A stretch of DNA of 54,088 nt from contig DASUAO010000045.1 in assembly GCA_035763745.1 (NCBI GenBank), positions 1-54,088 of the forward strand. Reading direction: 5' to 3'. The stretch comes from DASUAO01 sp035763745 (lineage in GTDB: Bacteria; Actinomycetota; Acidimicrobiia; IMCC26256; PALSA-555). Positions 25,116 to 34,863 of the stretch are shown here, in pieces. How positions within the stretch are numbered: the first letter of the stretch is position 1; every line of letters begins with the position of its first letter. The position numbers and the translations under genes are program-made. The notes below the pieces were generated by a model, which saw only the letters and a program-made list of their open reading frames with translations, was not told where the DNA came from and did not search any database.

Positions 25116-25437
25116 GTGTCGGTCAGCGAGGCCCCGCCCAGGACCGTCGACCTGGATGACATGTTCGGCATCCGACGGGCGTTGGGCGCGTTGCCCCCGC
25201 GCGTTGGGACGACTTCTTCGCGACGAGGGCCGAGATCGCCGAGGCGTGCGACCTCGACATCGGGCAGATGCAGGTCCTCGCTGCACTCGGCGCGTCCTGC
25301 CCGGATGGTGCAGCCGCCGACCGCCATCTGGTCGGCGCGTGGCGTCAGCGATGCGATGGCCTCGTATCTGCTGTGGCGGTCGCAGCGCAACGGCGGACAC
25401 GGGTGCTGATCCGAATGCGAGAGGAGCTGGTGGAGTG
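25116..25437 (+). pseudogene. Frame-disrupted small gene, unknown
   Basis: A strong AGGGAG ribosome site precedes the GTG at 25116, which opens VSVSEAPPRTVDLDDMFGIRRALGAL. Near 25195-25210 the coding look moves to another frame: RWDDFFATRAEIAEACDL, VLAALGASCPDGAAADRHLVGAWRQ and a RMREELVE end at 25437 that overlaps the next start. A single-base change would restore one ORF of about 107 residues. I do not recognise the protein. The stretch 24936-25115 holds no supportable gene. Confidence 0.4.
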
Positions 25438-25638
25438 AATGCACAGGTAGGTGATCGACTCGTGATCAAGGGCCATCATGTCGGTGAGCCCGACCGGGAT
25501 GCGGAGATCCTCGAGGTCCGCGGCGAGAACGGAGGCCCGCCGTACGTGGTGCGTTGGGACGACGACGGTCATGAGGGGTTGTTCTTCCCGGGCTCGGATG
25601 CCGTGGTCGAGCACATCCCCCACAAGGGCCGGTCGTGA
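25435..25638 (+). CDS. DUF1918 domain protein
   Basis: 67 residues from the GTG at 25435. The sequence (QVGDRLVIKGHHVGEPDRDAE, then EVRGENGGPPYVVRW and GHEGLFFPGSDAVVEH) is the complete DUF1918 fold, a small SH3-like barrel common in Actinobacteria, often beside stress genes. The function is not established. It overlaps the universal stress protein start by 4 bp, so both are co-translated. Confidence 0.88.
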   Translation: MNAQVGDRLVIKGHHVGEPDRDAEILEVRGENGGPPYVVRWDDDGHEGLFFPGSDAVVEHIPHKGRS

Positions 25639-26090
25639 CGACCCGTCGGGTGGTTCTCGGCTACGACGGATCGACCGGCGCTCGTGCGGCGGTCGAGTGG
25701 TGCATCGAGCACGCGCGTCTGCTCGATGCCGAGGTCGTGGTCGTAGGTGTCGTCGACGTCGTGTCCATGGCCGGGCTCGCGCCGGCCGCGTCGCCGAGCG
25801 TCAGTCTGTCGTTCGACTCGGTCGTGAGCGCGATGGTGCAGGCGGTCACCGACGAGCTCACCGAGGCGGTCGCGGCCCTGGAGGCCGCAGACGTCAGCTG
25901 CCGGACGGTCGTCGCGCGGGGGAACCCCGCCGATTCGCTCGATCGCGTCGCGCACGAGGAGTCGGCCGAACTCGTCGTCGTCGGCCGCAGGGGCAAAGGA
26001 GGGTTCGTGGAGATGCTGCTGGGGAGCGTTCCGCACACCCTCGCGCACCATGCGACCGTGCCGCTCGTGATCGTCCCTGCCGACGACTGA
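25635..26090 (+). CDS. Universal stress protein (UspA family)
   Basis: 151 residues. It begins VVLGYDGSTGARAAVEW and ends with the ATP-binding motif GRRGKGGFVEMLLGSVPHTLAHHATVPLVIV (G-2x-G-9x-G-S pattern). It is therefore of the ATP-binding UspFG type. The GTG start overlaps the DUF1918 stop. These proteins accumulate in starvation and redox stress; neighbouring nifJ and the DHOD-like gene, also redox-linked, point the same way, though they are on the other strand. Confidence 0.93.
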   Translation: MTTRRVVLGYDGSTGARAAVEWCIEHARLLDAEVVVVGVVDVVSMAGLAPAASPSVSLSFDSVVSAMVQAVTDELTEAVAALEAADVSCRTVVARGNPADSLDRVAHEESAELVVVGRRGKGGFVEMLLGSVPHTLAHHATVPLVIVPADD

Positions 26091-26137
26091 CGGCCCGCGA
26101 CGTCGCGGCGAGCCCCCGTCGCCCCTGATCAAACCTC

Positions 26138-27133
26138 CTATGCGCCGGTGAAGTTCCGCAGGACCTGTCGGTAGTTCGCGCGCTCGTAGGAAGCCGGGTC
26201 TGCAACCGACTCGGCGCTGACGCTGCCGCGGGCCTGCGCGACCGATTCGTACTCGTGCTCGTCCAGCCACTGCTCGAGCCCGCGAAGGAGCACACCGAGG
26301 TACTCGGGTCCGTGGACGAGGAGCGCGGAGGTCGTCATGACGGCATCGGCGCCGGCGAGCACAGCCTTGGCCGCGTCTTCACAAGTGTGCACACCGGTCG
26401 ACAGCGCGAGCGAGCAGGACACGCGACGGTGGAGCAGCCCGATCCATCTGAGGGGGAGGCGCAGCTCGGCCGAGGTCGACAGGTCGAGGGTCGGCGTGAC
26501 GACGAGGGTCTCGAGATCGAAGTCGGGCTGGTAGAAGCGGTTGAAGCAGACGACACCGTCGGCTCCGGCTTCGGCGACCTGCGCGACGAAGTGGGAGAGC
26601 GCCGTGAAGTACGGGGAGATCTTCACCGCGAGCGGCACGGTGACCTCTTCGCGCAGGGTTCGGACGAGACGAAGGAGCTCGACCTCCAGCGATGCCGCGG
26701 TGTCTCCGGGGTTCGCTCCGATGCCGTACACGTTGAGCTCGAGGGCATCGGCACCGGCATCGACCAGCGCGGTCGCGTAGTGGGTCCAGCCGCCGCGGGT
26801 GGTGCCGTTCAGGCTCGCGATCACCGGCAGGTCGAGCGCGGCCTTGGTGTCGGCGACGAGTCGGAGGTGGCGGTCGAGCTCGTCCTCGCCCCCGGGCTCG
26901 GGGAGGTAGGTGAGCGCCTCGGCGAAGGACTCGGTTCCCTGCGTGAAGAGTCGTTGCCGGTCGAGGGCCGCGTCGGTGACGTCCTCCTCGAAGAGCGAAG
27001 GCAGGACGACCGCCGCGGCGCCCGCGTCCTCGAGTCGCTCGAGCGTGTCGACACGGCCGGTCAGCGGGCTCGCCGAGGCGATGAGGGGGCTCGCGAGCTC
27101 CAGCCCGAGGTAGGTGGTGCTCAGATCGGTCAT
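26138..27133 (-). CDS. Dihydroorotate dehydrogenase-like protein
   Basis: 331 residues from the ATG at 27133. An FMN-type TIM barrel: TTYLGLELASPLIASASPLTG at the N-terminus, VIASLNGTTRGGW, ALELNVYG, VKISPYFTALSHFVAQVAEAGADGVVCFNRFY and LALSTGVHTCEDAAKAVLAGADAVMTTSALL. These match the DHOD-like subgroup that is encoded next to pyruvate:ferredoxin oxidoreductase rather than true PyrD. A redox role linked to NifJ is inferred. It lies 17 bp after nifJ on the same strand, so they form an operon. Confidence 0.88.
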   Translation of the reverse strand: MTDLSTTYLGLELASPLIASASPLTGRVDTLERLEDAGAAAVVLPSLFEEDVTDAALDRQRLFTQGTESFAEALTYLPEPGGEDELDRHLRLVADTKAALDLPVIASLNGTTRGGWTHYATALVDAGADALELNVYGIGANPGDTAASLEVELLRLVRTLREEVTVPLAVKISPYFTALSHFVAQVAEAGADGVVCFNRFYQPDFDLETLVVTPTLDLSTSAELRLPLRWIGLLHRRVSCSLALSTGVHTCEDAAKAVLAGADAVMTTSALLVHGPEYLGVLLRGLEQWLDEHEYESVAQARGSVSAESVADPASYERANYRQVLRNFTGA

Positions 27134-27150
27134 CGAAGGCGTCCCATCGG

Positions 27151-30100
27151 TCAGGGTGCTCCGTCGGTCGGAAGCGGTTCGGGCAAGGTGCGTTCGATCC
27201 CCGCGAGCTGGGTGTAGTAGCGCCAGCGTTCGTCGACATCGGCTTGCGCCGCGGCGCGCAGGGTTTCGGCGTCGTCGGGGTTGGTGCGGCCGAGCATCGC
27301 GTAGCGCCCCTCGGCATCCAGGAAGGTGGAGAGGGGGATCGACGGCGCCTTGCTGTCGAGGTGGAACGGGTGGGTGTGCTCGTCCGCACCCGGGTGGAAC
27401 CGGTAGAGCGGCCAGTACCCCGATCGGACGGCGTCGCGCTGGTGGGTCATCGAGGTCCGCATGTCGATCCCGTGCGCGATGCACGTCGAGTAGGCGATGA
27501 TCAAGGACGGTCCGGGCCAGGCTTCGGCCTCGGAGAAGGCCTTCACCGTCTGGATGTCGTTCGCACCGATCGCGACCTGGGCGATGTAGACGTCGCCGTA
27601 GCGGCGGGCCTCGACGCCGAGGTCCTTCTTCGCGTTGCGCTTGCCCGCACTGGCGAACTTCGCCACCGCCGCACGAGGTGTCGACTTCGATGCCTGTCCT
27701 CCCGTGTTCGAGTACACCTCGGTGTCGAGCACGAGGACGTTCACGTCGCGCCCCGATCCGAGCACGTGGTCGAGGCCGCCGGCGCCGATGTCGTACGCCC
27801 ACCCATCTCCGCCGACGATCCACACGTTCTTGCGCACGAGTGTTCCTGTCAGTGGCATGAGGGTGCGTGCCCGACGGGCGACCGCCTCGTCGCCGTCGCC
27901 CTCGAGGCGCGCGAGGCGAACGTCGAGCTCCTCGACCAGCGCGCGTTGTGCGGCGACCGCCGCGTCGTCGATGGGAACCGTCGGGTCGATGGCGAGGAGT
28001 GCGGCCGTGAGATCTTCTCCCAGGTGGGAAGCGAGCTCGCTCACCAACCGCCGGGCGGTGGCGCTCTGCCGGTCGAGCGCGATGCGCATCCCCAGCCCGA
28101 ACTCGGCGTTGTCCTCGAACAGCGAGTTCGACCACGCGGGGCCTCGCCCCGCAGCGTCGGTGCCCCATGGCGTCGTGGGGAGGTTACCGCCGTAGATCGA
28201 CGAACAACCGGTCGCGTTCGCGATGAGTGCCCGGTCGCCGAACAGCTGGCTCAGGAGCTTGAGGTACGGGGTCTCGCCGCAGCCGGCGCACGCACCGGAG
28301 AACTCGAACAGCGGCTCGCGTGCCTGCGCGCCCTTCACCGACGCGGGGTCGAGCAGCCCGTCGGGCACGCCGTCGAGTCGGAGGAAGGCGTCGAACCGGG
28401 CTCGTTCGCGCTCGAGGTGCGGAGCGATGGGCTCCATGTCGATGGCCTTGTGCTTGACCTCGGACTTCGACTTCGCAGGGCACACGTCGACGCACACCCC
28501 GCAGCCGGTGCAGTCGTCAGGGGCGACCTGGATCGTCAACGACAGGCCGGGGTGATCGTGCGAGCGGAAGGGCTTGCTCGGGAGGTCGGCGTCCGCCGCG
28601 ACCGTCGACTCAGGATCATGGATCTTCATCCGGATCGCGGCATGGGGGCAGACGAGCGCGCACCGGGCACAGTCGATGCAGATCTCCGGATCCCAGATCG
28701 GGATCTCGGTCGCGAGCGTTCGCTTCTCCACCCGCGCAGTGCCCGTCGGGAACGTGCCGTCGACGGGGAGCGCGCTGACCGGGAGCAGGTCACCCTCGCC
28801 GGCCAGGATTCGGGCCGTCACGCGCTGCACGAACTCGGACGCGTCGGTGCCCACCGGCAGACGTCGGCGTCGGTCGGTCGTGACCGACGGGGGGACGGGG
28901 AGACGGGCCAAGGCGCCCTGGGCTGCGTCGATGGCGGCGAGGTTGGCGTCGACGACGGGTCCTCCGCGCTTCCCGTACGCGCTGCGGACAGATGCCCGAA
29001 CCGCCTCGAGCGCGACGTCGAGGGGCAGCAGGTCCGTGAGCGCGAAGCAGCACACCTGCATCACGATGTTGATCTGACCGGCCAGTCCGGAATCCCTCGC
29101 GACCCGATGGGCGTCGATCACGTGGACGTCGAGGTCCTTCTCCAGGATCGCCTCCTGGACCTCGCGGGGAAGGTGGTCCCAGGTGGAGTCCGGCGGGTAG
29201 GGGCTGTTGATGAGGAAGGTGGCTCCCGGTGCGGCGCGTTCGAGGACATCGACGCGGTCCAGGAGACCGAACTGGTGGCAGGCCACGAAGTCGGCGTCGT
29301 GCACGAGGTACGTGGATCGGATCGGGGCGGGGTCGAACCGGAGGTGCGAGACGGTCATCGACCCGGACTTCTTGGAGTCGTAGACGAAGTAGCCCTGTGC
29401 GTGCCCATCGGTGTGCTGACCGACGATCTTCACGGTCTGCTTGTTCGCCCCGACGGTGCCGTCGCTGCCGAGACCGAAGAACACCGCACGGGTTGCGGCT
29501 CGATCGGTCGTGAACGAGGGGTCGACGGGAAGGCTCGTGTGGGTCACGTCGTCGACGATGCCGACCGTGAAGCCGTCACGCGGCTCCTCCGAGCCGAGCG
29601 ACGCGAGCACGGCCCGCACCATCGCGGGCGTGAACTCCTTCGACGACAGTCCGTAGCGCCCTCCCACGACGCGAGGCATCGGACGGATCGCCCGGCTTGC
29701 CGCCTCGGCGAGTGAAGCGACGACGTCGAGCCGCAGCGGTTCGCCCGGGGCGCCGGGCTCCTTCGTGCGGTCGAGCACTGCGACGGCGCGCACGGTCTCC
29801 GGGAGGGCGGCGACGATCGCCGCGCCCGGGAACGGTCGATAGAGACGGACCTGGAGCACCCCGACCTTCTCGCCGTCTGCGAGGAGTGCCTCGACGGCCT
29901 CCCGTGCCGCGCCGATGGCCGAGCCCATGAGGATCACGACCCGCTCGGCGTCCGGGGCGCCGACGTACTCGACAAGGCCGTAGCGGCGCCCGGTGCGCTC
30001 GCCGAGTCGGGCCAGCGCGCCTTCGACGATCGTCGGCACCGCATCCACGAAGGGGTTCAGGGCCTCTCGCGCCTGGAAGAACACGTCCGGGTTCTGCGCC

Positions 30101-30801
30101 GTGCCCCGCAGGACCGGACGGTCCGGGTCCAGTGCTCGCAGTCGGTGCGCGGCGATCCAGTCGTCGTCGACGAGCGCGGCGATGTCGGCATCCGTCGGAG
30201 GCTGGATGGTCGCGATCTCGTGCGAGGTCCGGAACCCGTCGAAGAAGTGGAGGAACGGCACTCTGGACTCGAGGGTCGCGGCATGGGCGACCAGCGCGAA
30301 GTCCGCCGCCTCCTGAACGGAGCCTGAGGCGAGCATCGCCCATCCCGTCGTACGGGCAGCCATCACGTCGCTGTGGTCACCGAAGATCGAGAGCGCGTGC
30401 GTTGCGACCGACCGAGCCGCGACGTGGATGACGGCCGGCGTGAGCTCACCCGCGATCTTGAACATGTTGGGGAGCATGAGCAGCAGCCCCTGCGATGCCG
30501 TGAACGTCGTCGCGAGCGCACCACGGGTGGCAGCGCCGTGGAGCGTTCCCGCGGCGCCAGCCTCTGACTGCATCTCGATCACCTCGGGGACGGTTTCCCA
30601 GAGGTTCGTTCGACCGGCCGCGGCCCAGGCATCGCAATGCTCGGCCATCGGCGACGCCGGTGTGATCGGGTAGATCGCGATCACCTCGGAGCATCGAAAC
30701 GCGACCCGCGCCGCAGCTTCGTTCCCGTCGATGGCCTCGCGATCCGTCACCGCTGGCCAGGTTCGCCGTTCGGGGGCATTCCGGCAAGGGTCTGAAGTCA
30801 C
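27151..30801 (-). CDS. nifJ: Pyruvate:ferredoxin (flavodoxin) oxidoreductase
   Basis: 1216 residues, normal for the single-chain enzyme. It oxidises pyruvate with CoA to acetyl-CoA, CO2 and reduced ferredoxin or flavodoxin. Domain order: N-terminal TPP-binding part (IYPITPASPMAEHCDAWA), CoA-binding domain, two CxxCxxCxxxCP clusters (ICIDCARCALVCPHA near 705; DCTGCGVCVDVCPAK near 767), GACAGCGETPY and NATGCSSIYGG for the proximal cluster, and the TPP motif GGDGWAYDIG..SNTGGQ near 1000. The GTG at 30801 is only 27 bp from a divergent gene; a GTG at 30750 would also begin just before the conserved IDGNEAAA. The enzyme is oxygen-sensitive in most hosts. Confidence 0.94.
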   Translation of the reverse strand: MTSDPCRNAPERRTWPAVTDREAIDGNEAAARVAFRCSEVIAIYPITPASPMAEHCDAWAAAGRTNLWETVPEVIEMQSEAGAAGTLHGAATRGALATTFTASQGLLLMLPNMFKIAGELTPAVIHVAARSVATHALSIFGDHSDVMAARTTGWAMLASGSVQEAADFALVAHAATLESRVPFLHFFDGFRTSHEIATIQPPTDADIAALVDDDWIAAHRLRALDPDRPVLRGTAQNPDVFFQAREALNPFVDAVPTIVEGALARLGERTGRRYGLVEYVGAPDAERVVILMGSAIGAAREAVEALLADGEKVGVLQVRLYRPFPGAAIVAALPETVRAVAVLDRTKEPGAPGEPLRLDVVASLAEAASRAIRPMPRVVGGRYGLSSKEFTPAMVRAVLASLGSEEPRDGFTVGIVDDVTHTSLPVDPSFTTDRAATRAVFFGLGSDGTVGANKQTVKIVGQHTDGHAQGYFVYDSKKSGSMTVSHLRFDPAPIRSTYLVHDADFVACHQFGLLDRVDVLERAAPGATFLINSPYPPDSTWDHLPREVQEAILEKDLDVHVIDAHRVARDSGLAGQINIVMQVCCFALTDLLPLDVALEAVRASVRSAYGKRGGPVVDANLAAIDAAQGALARLPVPPSVTTDRRRRLPVGTDASEFVQRVTARILAGEGDLLPVSALPVDGTFPTGTARVEKRTLATEIPIWDPEICIDCARCALVCPHAAIRMKIHDPESTVAADADLPSKPFRSHDHPGLSLTIQVAPDDCTGCGVCVDVCPAKSKSEVKHKAIDMEPIAPHLERERARFDAFLRLDGVPDGLLDPASVKGAQAREPLFEFSGACAGCGETPYLKLLSQLFGDRALIANATGCSSIYGGNLPTTPWGTDAAGRGPAWSNSLFEDNAEFGLGMRIALDRQSATARRLVSELASHLGEDLTAALLAIDPTVPIDDAAVAAQRALVEELDVRLARLEGDGDEAVARRARTLMPLTGTLVRKNVWIVGGDGWAYDIGAGGLDHVLGSGRDVNVLVLDTEVYSNTGGQASKSTPRAAVAKFASAGKRNAKKDLGVEARRYGDVYIAQVAIGANDIQTVKAFSEAEAWPGPSLIIAYSTCIAHGIDMRTSMTHQRDAVRSGYWPLYRFHPGADEHTHPFHLDSKAPSIPLSTFLDAEGRYAMLGRTNPDDAETLRAAAQADVDERWRYYTQLAGIERTLPEPLPTDGAP

Positions 30802-30827
30802 CTACGCGCCGGGTCTACGGTGACCGG

Positions 30828-32012
30828 ATGCCTGCCGCCGCACCGTTCGGCGGTGCCGTCGACCCGGCGTTCGCCCCGGTGGCCGACGCCTTCCGCGCCA
30901 ACTTCACCGTCGACGAGCCCGAGCTCGGCGCATCGCTGTGCGTGGTCGCCGGTCGGCACGTCGTCGTGGACGTCTGGGGCGGCTGGACCGATCCGACGGG
31001 GACCACGGCGTGGGCGCGGGAGACGCTCGTCGACACCTACTCGGTGCTGAAGCCGGTCGCGGCGGTGCTCGCACTCCGGCTCGTCGAGCAGGGGAGCCTC
31101 GACCTCGACGCGTCGATCGCGCACGTCTGGCCCGAGTACGGCGACGAGCGGAAGGCGCAGACCTCGTTGCGTGACGTGCTGTCGCATCGAGCCGGACTCC
31201 CCGCTGTCCGCGCCACGCTGGAACCCGACGCGATGTACGACTGGGACGGGATGTGCGCGGCGCTCGCCGCCTCCGAACCGTGGTGGACGCCCGGCACCGG
31301 CCACGGGTATCACGTCAACACGTACGGGTTCCTCGCCGGAGAGCCCGTGTGCCGAGCGACGGGGATGCGGTTCGGCGTCGCACTGCGCGAGCACATCACT
31401 GGCCCGCTCGACCTCGACCTCCACGTCGGGCTCGACGACGGAGACCTCGATCGCGTGGCCGACATCGACACGCCGCCGCTCCCCGCCGCGGGCGGCGAGC
31501 ATGCCGACGACGCGCCGCCTGCCGACGCTCGGACGCCCGATCCCGACGACGAGCACGGCCTCATGCTCCTCCACGCGTACTTCAACCCGCCCGGTCTCTC
31601 GGGGATCGGCGTGATGAACACACCTGCGTGGCGCCGGGCCGCGATCCCGTCGACGAACGGGCACGCGACGGCCCGGGCGGTCGCGGCGTTCTACGACGCG
31701 CTGCTCCCTGGGGCGCACGGACCGATCCTGAGCCGCGCGCTGCTCGACGAGGCGACGACGACGCATTCCGAGGGAGACGACATCGTCCTCGGCCGTCCGA
31801 CGCGCTTCGGGCTGGGGTTCGCACTCCACCAGGCCGCCCGGCCGGTCGGTGTGTCGCCGGCGTCGTTCGGGCACTACGGGTACGGGGGCTCGCTGGGGTT
31901 CGCTGATCGCGACGCAGATGTCGCGTTCGCCTACCTGATCAACCGACCGGGTGACCGGTGGCAGAACCCCCGGACGATCCAGATCGTCGAGGCCGTACGC
32001 CAAAGCCTCTGA
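30828..32012 (+). CDS. Beta-lactamase-fold serine hydrolase (EstB-like)
   Basis: 394 residues. The class C beta-lactamase/esterase fold is shown by the nucleophile motif TYSVLKPVAA (Ser-x-x-Lys near residue 71), a GYHVNTYGFLAGEP segment at the Tyr position, and a C-terminal FGHYGYGGSLGFADRDADVAFAYLINRPG in place of KTG. No signal peptide is present, so it acts in the cytoplasm; such actinobacterial enzymes are usually esterases rather than antibiotic hydrolases. It is divergent from nifJ with only 27 bp between starts. Confidence 0.87.
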   Translation: MPAAAPFGGAVDPAFAPVADAFRANFTVDEPELGASLCVVAGRHVVVDVWGGWTDPTGTTAWARETLVDTYSVLKPVAAVLALRLVEQGSLDLDASIAHVWPEYGDERKAQTSLRDVLSHRAGLPAVRATLEPDAMYDWDGMCAALAASEPWWTPGTGHGYHVNTYGFLAGEPVCRATGMRFGVALREHITGPLDLDLHVGLDDGDLDRVADIDTPPLPAAGGEHADDAPPADARTPDPDDEHGLMLLHAYFNPPGLSGIGVMNTPAWRRAAIPSTNGHATARAVAAFYDALLPGAHGPILSRALLDEATTTHSEGDDIVLGRPTRFGLGFALHQAARPVGVSPASFGHYGYGGSLGFADRDADVAFAYLINRPGDRWQNPRTIQIVEAVRQSL

Positions 32013-32070
32013 CCTAGGCTGTCCGGGAACTCGGGCAACGCGGTCCGGGCCGGAAGAAGCGGCGGAAGAC

Positions 32071-32892
32071 ATGCGTTCACGGTCACTGGCCCTCGCGTTG
32101 GTGCTGTTCGGGTTCGTGCTCGGGGGCGCAGTGTTCCTCTTCGCCGACGCGGGTTCGCACTCGTCGGTGGAAGCGGCCGGCGCGCCGGCCGCTTCGAGTG
32201 ACGCGACCGACACGACGAGTGCGGATGGCCACGACCACGGGACCACCGACGCCTCGGGGCTCACGGGCGACACCCCGTGCGAGCTGTCGGGACCGCCTGC
32301 CTCGGAGGGCACCCTCGACAAGGGTGAGGGCCACAACGAGCGCGGACCCTCGCCGCAGAAGCCGCTGACCGAGGAAGAGCGCATCCTCCTCGCGGAGCAG
32401 CAGGCCCAGGCCCGAGCGGTGGCGCTCGAGTTCCCGACGGTCGCGACCGCCGAGGCGGCGGGGTACAAGCAGTCCACGGTGTACGTGCCCTGCATCGGCG
32501 CGCACTACACGAACTCCCGCTACGCCGGGGGGTTCGACCCCGCGCACCCGTCGGAGCTGCTGTTCGACGGCACCGCACCCGACTCCAAGATCGTCGGGCT
32601 CAGCTATCTCGTGTTCAGCCCGAGCGGTGCCCCTGAGGGCTTCGCCGGCCCGAACGATTACTGGCACACCCACAGCGCCAACGGTGGGCTCTGCATCAAG
32701 GACGGCATCGTCGTGGGCTCCGAGGCCGTCGACGAGGCGGAGTGCGCAGCACGCGGCGGCCGGAAGGTCGGGCTGAAGGGCGTGTACATGGTGCACGACT
32801 GGGTCGTCCCCGGGTGGGAGTGCTCGTGGGGCGTGTTCGCCGGAGAGTGCCCGGAGCTGGGCGGCACCGCGGGCAAGGACGCGTTCTCGTGA
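32071..32892 (+). CDS. Secreted conserved protein, unknown function
   Basis: 273 residues from the ATG at 32071, preceded by GGCGGAAG. An N-terminal hydrophobic segment (LALALVLFGFVLGGAVFLF) is a signal peptide or anchor. Then comes a low-complexity Asp/His/Thr-rich linker (DGHDHGTTD), a helix (EERILLAEQQAQARAVALE) and a C-terminal domain with GAHYTN, DYWHTHSANGGLCIKDG and MVHDWVVPGWECSWGVFAGECPEL. Conserved His (WHTH, MVHDW) and four late Cys suggest a metal- or disulfide-containing extracellular domain. I know no function for this family. Confidence 0.75.
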   Translation: MRSRSLALALVLFGFVLGGAVFLFADAGSHSSVEAAGAPAASSDATDTTSADGHDHGTTDASGLTGDTPCELSGPPASEGTLDKGEGHNERGPSPQKPLTEEERILLAEQQAQARAVALEFPTVATAEAAGYKQSTVYVPCIGAHYTNSRYAGGFDPAHPSELLFDGTAPDSKIVGLSYLVFSPSGAPEGFAGPNDYWHTHSANGGLCIKDGIVVGSEAVDEAECAARGGRKVGLKGVYMVHDWVVPGWECSWGVFAGECPELGGTAGKDAFS

Positions 32893-32919
32893 TCGCGGCG
32901 CGTCGAGACCTCTGAGGGT

Positions 32920-34863
32920 TCAGCCGCCCTGCGACGCGCTCGACGGCGCGGGCGGGCGATGCGGGAGCGCATGGAGGATCTGGGGCACGAGCCATCGGGC
33001 AGCGATGCGCGCGGCCTCCGGTGTGAGGTGGACGCCGTCGCTGCGTGCCGGGACCCCGTCGATCGTCTCCGCCCACCGGCCCTCGGGATCGAGGTACGCG
33101 TTGAGGTCGAGCAGCGTCCGGCTCGCCGGATCCACCGCCGCGACCTCGGCGACCACGCGGTTCCAGTCGTCGATCCAGGCGTCGTTGAACCCTGATCGGG
33201 CGAGGTCGATCTGGAGCGGCCAGCCGAGCTTGCCGTAGAGCGCGGTGAGCAGGATCACGTGTGTCCCGCGTGACTCGATCTCCGCCACGGCTTGCTCGAG
33301 GGTCGCTCGGCGGAGCGCAGCACCGTCGGGAGTGTCGTAGTAGATCAGCTGATCGCCGATGCGACGGTCGTAGGTCTCCTGCGCTCCGAGCATCATGATG
33401 ACGACGTCCGGTTCCCACAGCTCGACCTGGTCGGGCCAACGGGTGCGCCAGCTCGGCTCGCACTTCTCGTAGGGGCCGACCCACTGGCTTGCGACCAGCC
33501 GCTCACCCTCCTCCGTCGCGAGCCCACACCCGGGGATGGCGGCGTTCCAGAACTGGAACCCGCGGTCGGCGGCTTCCGCCTCCAGGCCGGGCGCGAGGCT
33601 GTTCGCGACGGAGTCGCCGACCAGGAGGATGCGCGGCGCCTCGACACTCGGACGCGCCGTCGACGGGGGGGCGAGGTCGGAGGCGGCGACCTCGGTCGGC
33701 GGCGCGACGGCGCCGGCGGTGCTGAGCATCAACGCGGCGATCAGCACCGCGACGGACGTCGGGACCGCGAACTCCACGCGGACTCGACGCAGCGAGCCGG
33801 TGCGGATGGGCTGCTCGACGAGGTAGTAGGACGCGGTGGCCACGACGAACGTCGTCGCGACCCTGATCGCGAACAGCGGGAAGCCATCGGTCCCGACCCG
33901 CGCCGCATTGAGGTACACGTAGATCGGCCAGTGCCAGAGGTAGAGGCCGTAGGAAATCGCGCCGATCCATCGAATCGGTCGGAGCGACAGCATGCGTCCG
34001 AGGAGTCCGGCCTGCTCCTGGGTGGAGTCGGCGATCACGACGGCAACCAGCACCGCGGCCGCCAGGAACCCTCCCTCGTAGAGCCAGTCGGATCGGTCCG
34101 GCGTGGTCGCCCACCAGTAGCCGAGGACGCCGGCCGATGCGAGCGCTGCGATGTGGAGCGCCGTGCGTTCGCGCGCGGTCTTCCCGAACGGGCGCCACGC
34201 CGCGAGCATCGCGAGGAGCGCACCCACGAGCAGCGACGTCGCGCGGGTGTCGGTGCCGAAGTAGACGCGCGACGGGTCCTGGCCGGGGGAGTGCAGGATC
34301 GCCATGAGGCCCAGTGAGAGGAGCGCGAGCGAGCCCGCCGCCAGCGCGAGCTTGCGCATCTTGCCGTTCCCCCAGCGGAGGAGGCCGAAGACGAGGAGCG
34401 GCCAGACCAGGTAGAACTGCTCCTCGATCGCGAGCGACCACATGTGTCGCAGCGGCGACGGAGCCGCGAACTGCTCGAAGTACGACTGGTGCGAGAACAC
34501 GAACCGCCAGTTCGCCACGTAGAACAGCGAGCCGAGCCCGTCGAGACGGATCCGCTCGAGCTCCGTCGGGGCGGCGGCGAGGGCCGCGTACACCGCGACC
34601 GCTCCGAGCACGAGGAACAGCGCGGGGAGGAGGCGTCGGGCCCGGCGCATCCAGAACGCCTGGAGGTCGATGGCCCCGGTCTGGCGGCGCTCGGCGAGCA
34701 GCAGGCTCGTGATGAGGAAGCCGGAGAGGACGAAGAACGCGTCGACCCCGAGGTAGCCGCCCGCGGCCCAGGTCTGGCCGCCGTGGTACGCGAGGACGGC
34801 GAGGACGGCGAGCGCCCGGATGCCGTCGAGTGCGGGCAGGTAGCGCATCCGGCCGCCGCTCAT
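32920..34863 (-). CDS. Acyltransferase-3 / SGNH fusion (OafA-like)
   Basis: About 647 residues from the ATG at 34863 (an ATG at 34848 is an equal candidate; the frame also extends to 34929). Residues 1-360 are the ten-span acyltransferase_3 domain: YLPALDGIRALAVLAVLAYH, FFVLSGFLIT, MWSLAIEEQFYLVWPLL. After a linker comes a soluble SGNH hydrolase domain: LLVGDSVANSLAPGL (Ser), CGLA, MMLGAQETYD and DGVHLTPEAARIAA (Asp/His). Such fusions O-acetylate cell-wall or envelope polysaccharides, the membrane half carrying acyl groups across and the SGNH half transferring them. Confidence 0.9.
   Translation of the reverse strand: MSGGRMRYLPALDGIRALAVLAVLAYHGGQTWAAGGYLGVDAFFVLSGFLITSLLLAERRQTGAIDLQAFWMRRARRLLPALFLVLGAVAVYAALAAAPTELERIRLDGLGSLFYVANWRFVFSHQSYFEQFAAPSPLRHMWSLAIEEQFYLVWPLLVFGLLRWGNGKMRKLALAAGSLALLSLGLMAILHSPGQDPSRVYFGTDTRATSLLVGALLAMLAAWRPFGKTARERTALHIAALASAGVLGYWWATTPDRSDWLYEGGFLAAAVLVAVVIADSTQEQAGLLGRMLSLRPIRWIGAISYGLYLWHWPIYVYLNAARVGTDGFPLFAIRVATTFVVATASYYLVEQPIRTGSLRRVRVEFAVPTSVAVLIAALMLSTAGAVAPPTEVAASDLAPPSTARPSVEAPRILLVGDSVANSLAPGLEAEAADRGFQFWNAAIPGCGLATEEGERLVASQWVGPYEKCEPSWRTRWPDQVELWEPDVVIMMLGAQETYDRRIGDQLIYYDTPDGAALRRATLEQAVAEIESRGTHVILLTALYGKLGWPLQIDLARSGFNDAWIDDWNRVVAEVAAVDPASRTLLDLNAYLDPEGRWAETIDGVPARSDGVHLTPEAARIAARWLVPQILHALPHRPPAPSSASQGG

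Noticed and set aside
27244..29715. 823-codon plus-strand frame opposite nifJ
   Set aside because: Antisense to conserved ferredoxin and TPP motifs of nifJ; no recognisable domain.
30828..32012. Antibiotic-resistance beta-lactamase
   Set aside because: No signal peptide and no KTG triad motif; it fits the cytoplasmic EstB-like esterase group.
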